DNA of 64,000 nt from Hanleya hanleyi. Its lineage: Eukaryota; Mollusca; Polyplacophora; Lepidopleurida; Hanleyidae. Location: the NCBI GenBank assembly GCA_036873755.1, contig JAVTVY010025275.1:1-64000 (forward strand). The letters are read 5' to 3'. Under the pieces are notes generated by a model that had not been told where the DNA came from, ran no database searches, and was given only the letters and a program-made list of their open reading frames with translations. The position numbers were made by a program, and so were the translations under genes. Positions 59,505-64,000 of this stretch are shown here, piece after piece. The stretch's first letter is position 1. Each line of letters opens with the position of its first letter.

Positions 59505-59713
59505 TCAGGCAATTGGACGTGTATCACAGTCGACATTCGCCAGCCAATCACATTTGTTCTTGATCGTGGAGTAGCCACTTCCGGAAGGACATTTGATGCG
59601 GGCCACGATCCTCCCATGGTTGCATTTGTAGAATCTCATGCAGTGAGTTTCGTCCGCCACGTCACCATTCTTCTTACCCTCGCAGGGCTGGTCTATTATC
59701 GGACTGGCTGTGG
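59505..59713 (-). CDS. CBM14 chitin-binding exon, array unit 3
   Basis: Nearly identical to unit 1 over the exon and its surroundings (one visible difference in the domain is THCMRF against THCLRF). The acceptor reads CTCTTCTCTTCATAG. Six cysteines, TGA stop, no disabling change. The close match to unit 1 rather than to its neighbours supports duplication of a two-unit block. Confidence 0.7.
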
Positions 59714-59912
59714 CTATGAAGAGAAGAGGAAACATATGGTCATGGCGAAATCTGATCACTGACATATCCACCCTCGCTAAACCAGAGTTTATATCTATAA
59801 CCCTGGTACAGCTGGGGCGAGTTGGGTTCTTCGAAGATGTCATTGTAAATTAGGCCAAACGCAGCACAGAAGCAATAAGAGATTGCTTGGATGCATGCCC
59901 CCACCAACACAT

Positions 59913-60002
59913 TTTTAGTATAGACGTGACAGACCCAAAGTGTTTGGGTCACATTTAATTTTGACCCATACATTTTGGGTACCTCACGTCTATACCTAAA
60001 AA
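59913..60002. repeat. ~90-bp palindrome in unit 3
   Basis: Near-identical to the unit 1 copy: TTTTAGTATAGACGTGACAG facing TCACGTCTATACCTAAAAA. Confidence 0.8.
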
Positions 60003-60737
60003 TTCTGACAGTATATGCTGGGAAGGTGGGGGCGGGGGCGTAAATACATGCCATGACATAATTTAGTTATCATTTGCGAGGTAAATATCAAACTTATTTG
60101 ACAAGTAGTCAGGGGGCTACAGTACGGACAGGAAGGTAGGTGTCCTCTATAGTATATATTGATATCGACCGGCTAAAATCTACTAAGACAATCTCAACAT
60201 TGAAGATATTTTCATTGTCATTTCGAAAGTGACCGTATAATAATATTTTTGGATTACCACCAGAGCAAGACACCCAACCGCCAGCACAATTTCAACCTTT
60301 TAAGCCAATTAATAAAGGAGATACAGCTCAGACAATAATGATATTGACACATATTGATGTCGATGATAAAGGGGCATAACTCTGTCGAAAACCATTGAAA
60401 TGGGTAACAAATTAAATCTCACAGGACACATCTGCAAAATAGTATCTTCAATGCACCTGTCCAAGTTTTCCAGCAAGCAGTAACTGAGCAAGGCCTGAGC
60501 AAGTATATACTGATATTGACGAAAAATGGCCATAACTGTTGGGAAAATCATCGAAACGGGTGAAAAACCTGACAGAGCATATCTGCAAGATAATATCTTC
60601 CATGTTAGTGTCGAGGTCATCCATCAAATAGTAGCTGAAAATGGGACGGACTGGCAGAGACTGTATGACTGTCTGTCAAATCAAGGTATTGAAAAACAGT
60701 TGCACTGTAGGACTGTCTGTCAACTCAAGGTATTGCG

Positions 60738-61325
60738 AGATAGTTGCAGTGAGCTGAGCCAGCTTCCTCCCCTCCAGCGATTGGTCAATCGAATTGTGCC
60801 ATTTCTAATTAAGACCCGCTTTCTCATTGGCTCACTTAAAAAAATGGCCATTCCCATCTTTATACACAAATACGTGACTATCTCAGCTGGCTAATGACGT
60901 AGCACGGCCTCGTCTTCACGATCAAAATCTTAGGCTAATACGCAAATATTCCTATTGTTGCGTCACACAATCATTAGCCCTCCGTCAGATGGGTTCAATA
61001 TTATAGGTTAGGACAAGCATATGTTGATGTTGACAATAAAAGCAAAGATTGTAGGACTGTATGTCAACTGAAGGTATGACTGACAGTTACATTGAGCTGT
61101 GCCAGCTGCCTCGCCTCCAGCGATTGGTCAATCGAGTTGCACCATTTTTAATTAAGACCCGCTTTCTCATTGGCTCACTTCAATAAAAATATGGCCATCC
61201 CCATCTTTATACACAAATACGTGACTATCTCAGTTGGCATGTGACGTAGCAAGGATCTGTCTTCACTCTCAAAATCTTGCGGCTAATACGCAAATGTTCT
61301 TGTTGTTGCATCACACAATCATTAT
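60738..61325. repeat. pair of ~345-bp direct repeats, unit 3
   Basis: Copies begin at about 60743 (GCAGTGAGCTGAGCCAGCTT) and about 61089 (GTTACATTGAGCTGTGCCAG). Confidence 0.8.
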
Positions 61326-62208
61326 AATAACCCTCCGTCAGGTGGGTGCAACATTATAGGCTGGGACAAGCAAATATTGATTTTGACAATAAAGGGCCAT
61401 AACTCTGGGAAAATCATCAAAACGGGTAAAAAGCATGGCAATGCACACCTGGACATGACTGGACGATGATCGTTAATTCTCCTGGTCTGCGGATGTTTAT
61501 TCGAAGCTGAATGAGTTTGATCCGGATAGAAATTTGAACCGAAGATGCCGTCCGATAACGGCATAGTGTATGGATGGATATACATGGAAAGGAACCAGCT
61601 TGGATCTTTTGTTAACGTCTTTCGATTACAAACTCGGAATTATAAAGTTATGGACAACAATTACGGGTGCTTGCTTGACCTGCCGCTTGTATTGAAATGA
61701 ACACTGATACACCGGGAACAAACGAAATTCAGATGTTTAGAAATAATTTATTCATTGGCATAAAATAATCAAGTGTACATGCTACACACAAAATACGGTT
61801 TCGAAGAAACGCGGGCGTTATTCAAACAATCAACGCAACCCATTGCTTGATACATGTGGGGGGAAATAGGGTATTCCAAAAAAGGTCGCTTGAAATTAAC
61901 TTATCCATATAACAGGGTCTCCATCATCAGATCTAATTAGTTGTACATTGTACCACATTCTCGTTAACGTTGATACAGCGTGCCGAAAGACAGCTTTCTG
62001 GAAAATGCATTTAAATACCATGGTGCAATAATAGATGTAGTAAAACTGGAATATTTAGGAATTCGATGCACTCGCGTTGTGCTGAATTTGAACGAAACAG
62101 CTTCAAATTTAGATCCACATGTTTTATTTTTCCCATATTCTGTGGTCAAATGCGTATTTAGACGTACAGGCGCAGAGATTATATAAATATATATCACATT
62201 TAAAACAT

Positions 62209-63057
62209 GAGGCAGCACCTAAAAGGTGCAACAACCCCTCAGCCAGACAGTTTTAGTCAGTGTATTATTGGTACACAATGAATGGAAAATGCATATGTAA
62301 AAGCCTGAAAGATTCGGTTGAATTCAGCAGATGCTTTAGCAGTGGCTTGTAAAAGTTTAAAATGTTATAAATTCAGTGTGGTATGTTGGATAGAACTAAA
62401 TATATAGTTTGACATATCATGTGCAAAAAATATTGCGGAAGAACAAAAATATTCTGGAAAAAAACAAAAGGTTGCAAGCCATTTTTGCTTTGAACACTTA
62501 TAATAATCTGAACAATAATAAAAGTCTTCCGATTTTCAGTGGGAGCCAAGTAATATAGAGTTTTTAATAGGAATACGAAGCTGCATGCGCATCTAAAACC
62601 CCTCGGCTCTGGGATCGATGCGGAATACCAAGTTTCGTATAGAACACTTAAATGGTATCAGAGATGTACATCATTAAAAATTTTGCATAAATTAAAGATG
62701 GCCGCCAAGGCTTTAACCAATCGGGTCCAGATTCAATAAGCTTGTGGTTGACCGCCCAACAATCCTGAATACCAAATTTGAAGTCTCTAGCAGCAACGGT
62801 TTGGCTTCTAGACCGGTTACAAGAATTGTTGACGAATTTTCCGTGACGTTGCCATGGAAACCGCAAAATTCAGCACAAATTCCCCAAATTCGAAACGCTT
62901 GTGGCTGACCACCCAATAATCCCGTATACCAAATTTAAAGTCTCTAGAACCAACGGTTTGGCTTCTAGACCGGTCACAAGAATTGTTGACGACTGACGAC
63001 CAGACGACCGGACGACGGGACGTACTTGCCCACGACAGCCTAATAGGCTGAGGGGTA
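62209..63057. mobile_element. ~850-bp insertion unique to unit 4
   Basis: Units 1-3 run directly from CACATTTAAA to AATGGTTATACTCC. Unit 4 has about 850 bp in between, bounded by CCCCTCAGCC near the left and GGCTGAGGGG near the right. Inside, a ~170-bp block (GCTTGTGGYTGACC, CAACGGTTTGGCTTCTAGAC) is duplicated in tandem, and the right end carries GACGACCGGACGACGGGACG. No coding frame. The A-rich site hides any target duplication. Confidence 0.75.
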
Positions 63058-63696
63058 AAAAATGGTTATACCCCTTTCAGCATCGGCAACATCAGATAAA
63101 TATGGATCAATACAATAACTTCGTTCCTCCATGCAATAATACTTGAGCAAAGACATAAATCGATCGTTTCAACATTAAATACATTGGCAGAAAAGAAACC
63201 TGTACTTTAGCACATAAAACTGATTGATATATATTTTCAGTATCTGTTCCGTTATCTCTTGAATTATTAATTAAATTTACAGATTTTTGCGAAAAATTGC
63301 TCTCCGAATGAATCGGATTTCGGTGGAATTGTGAGAGACAATAATACTTAAATATTGTTGTACTGTATCCAAAAACACAAAATGTGGTACTCTGTATGTC
63401 CGAATGGAGTGTGTTGTAGAATAAACGATCTACAGCTCTTCGAATAAACAGATGTAGCAGATAATTTGGGGCTACATGATATTAATTAGCGAATGTTTTA
63501 CATTGTGCCTTAACTTTTGACCTCAACGCAGAAAGCTGTAATTCATATCTTCCTTCCCTTCCAGACTTGTTCAACATTACATGGTATTTCATCAGTTTGT
63601 TTGTCCGTAGGGGCCTACAGGTACAGCATTTCTGTACAGAAAACAGTGAGATACCAGTATCAAATGAAGTCCAAATCTGACACCGGAAATAGAATG

Positions 63697-63905
63697 TCAG
63701 GCAATTGGACGTGTATCACAGTCGACATTCGCCAGCCAATCACATTTGTTCTTCCTCGATGAATAGCCACTTCCGGAAGGACATTTGATGCGGGCAACGA
63801 TCCTCCCATGGTTGCATTTGTAGAATCTCAAGCAGTGGGTTAGGTCCGCCACGTCACCATTCTTCTTTTTCTCGCAGGGCTGGTCTATTATCGGGCTGGC
63901 TGTGG
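63697..63905 (-). CDS. CBM14 chitin-binding exon, array unit 4
   Basis: The most diverged copy of the array, but intact: QPCEKKKNG in place of QPCEGKKNG, DLTHC, and YSSRKNKC in place of YSTIKNKC. The cysteines, the acceptor-like CCTCTTCTCTTCATAG and the stop are conserved. Unit 4 shares with unit 2 a ~50-bp block (TACTTAAATATTGTTGTACT) absent from units 1 and 3. The rest of the unit continues outside the window. Confidence 0.7.
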
Positions 63906-64000
63906 CTATGAAGAGAAGAGGTAACATATGGTCATGGCGAAATCTGATCACTGAAATATCCACCCTCGCTAAACCAGAGGTTATAGTTTAGCAGGAAATA

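Larger units (their letters stand above)
49886..64000. repeat. tandem array of four CBM14-gene units
   Basis: Four units begin at about 49888, 54128, 57558 and 61462 (landmark GATCGTTAATTCTCCTGGTC and variants) and share the same order of landmarks: GAGTTTGATCCGGATAGAAA, GGATGGATATACATGG, GTCTTTCGATTACAAA, the GAAAATGCTTTTAAATACCA block, the minus-strand CBM14 exon, a small palindrome and, in units 1-3, the 345-bp repeat pair. Lengths differ through insertions and deletions. The fourth unit leaves the window. Confidence 0.9.

Overview
This is a eukaryotic, animal nuclear window of about 38-40% GC. It has no operons, very few plausible exons and very many mobile-element remnants. Three things point to a marine invertebrate: six-cysteine chitin-binding (CBM14/peritrophin-A) exons, SINE-like tails such as GACGTTAAA followed by CTCACTCA or (AACC)n, and recurrent GGGCCATAACTCTG repeats. 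I lean to a mollusc or another lophotrochozoan. That is inference from repeat style, and the species cannot be named from the sequence.

Layout. 1-2.9 kb: a ~172-bp satellite interrupted by a ~1.35-kb palindrome-bearing insert, then a 32-bp perfect palindrome and a minisatellite. 4.1-12.2 kb: a dense series of foldback elements and MITEs (TTAA-flanked, TA-flanked, and a nested pair with 8-bp and 6-bp target duplications). 13.1 kb: a CBM14 terminal exon on the minus strand. 14.35-18.5 kb: a head-to-head tRNA-derived SINE palindrome and a decayed L1/Tx1-like LINE. 18.7-21.9 kb: three foldbacks, a TTAA MITE and a 5S-rRNA-derived SINE. 22.6-23.1 kb: the best single gene, a secreted one-domain CBM14 protein with a TATA box. 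25.2-31.8 kb: two ~540-bp inverted arms, one of them split by a ~2.96-kb terminal-inverted-repeat element. 33.3-39.7 kb: a nearly complete but inactivated Ty3/gypsy-type LTR retrotransposon whose integrase lies upstream of the reverse transcriptase (Gmr1-like order). It is itself interrupted by one of the TTAA MITEs. 40.2-41.8 kb: a SINE fragment and a tandem repeat split by a retroposon with a 9-bp target duplication. 42-49.8 kb: mostly unassigned sequence. 49.9-64 kb: a tandem array of four ~3.4-4.2-kb units, each with one minus-strand CBM14 exon, running off the right edge.

How the parts relate. All six CBM14 exons are on the minus strand and encode small, probably secreted one-domain chitin-binding proteins. 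Four are recent tandem duplicates and look like a growing family, perhaps for shell, cuticle, mucus or gut-barrier chitin (inferred from the domain only). In the part of the unit around the exon, units 1 and 3 resemble each other, as do units 2 and 4, so the array probably grew by duplication of an ~8-kb two-unit block. Elsewhere in the unit the pairing changes, which suggests conversion or unequal exchange. The sister units serve as natural empty sites and give the exact edges of later insertions. All statements come from reading the sequence; no alignment or database search was run.
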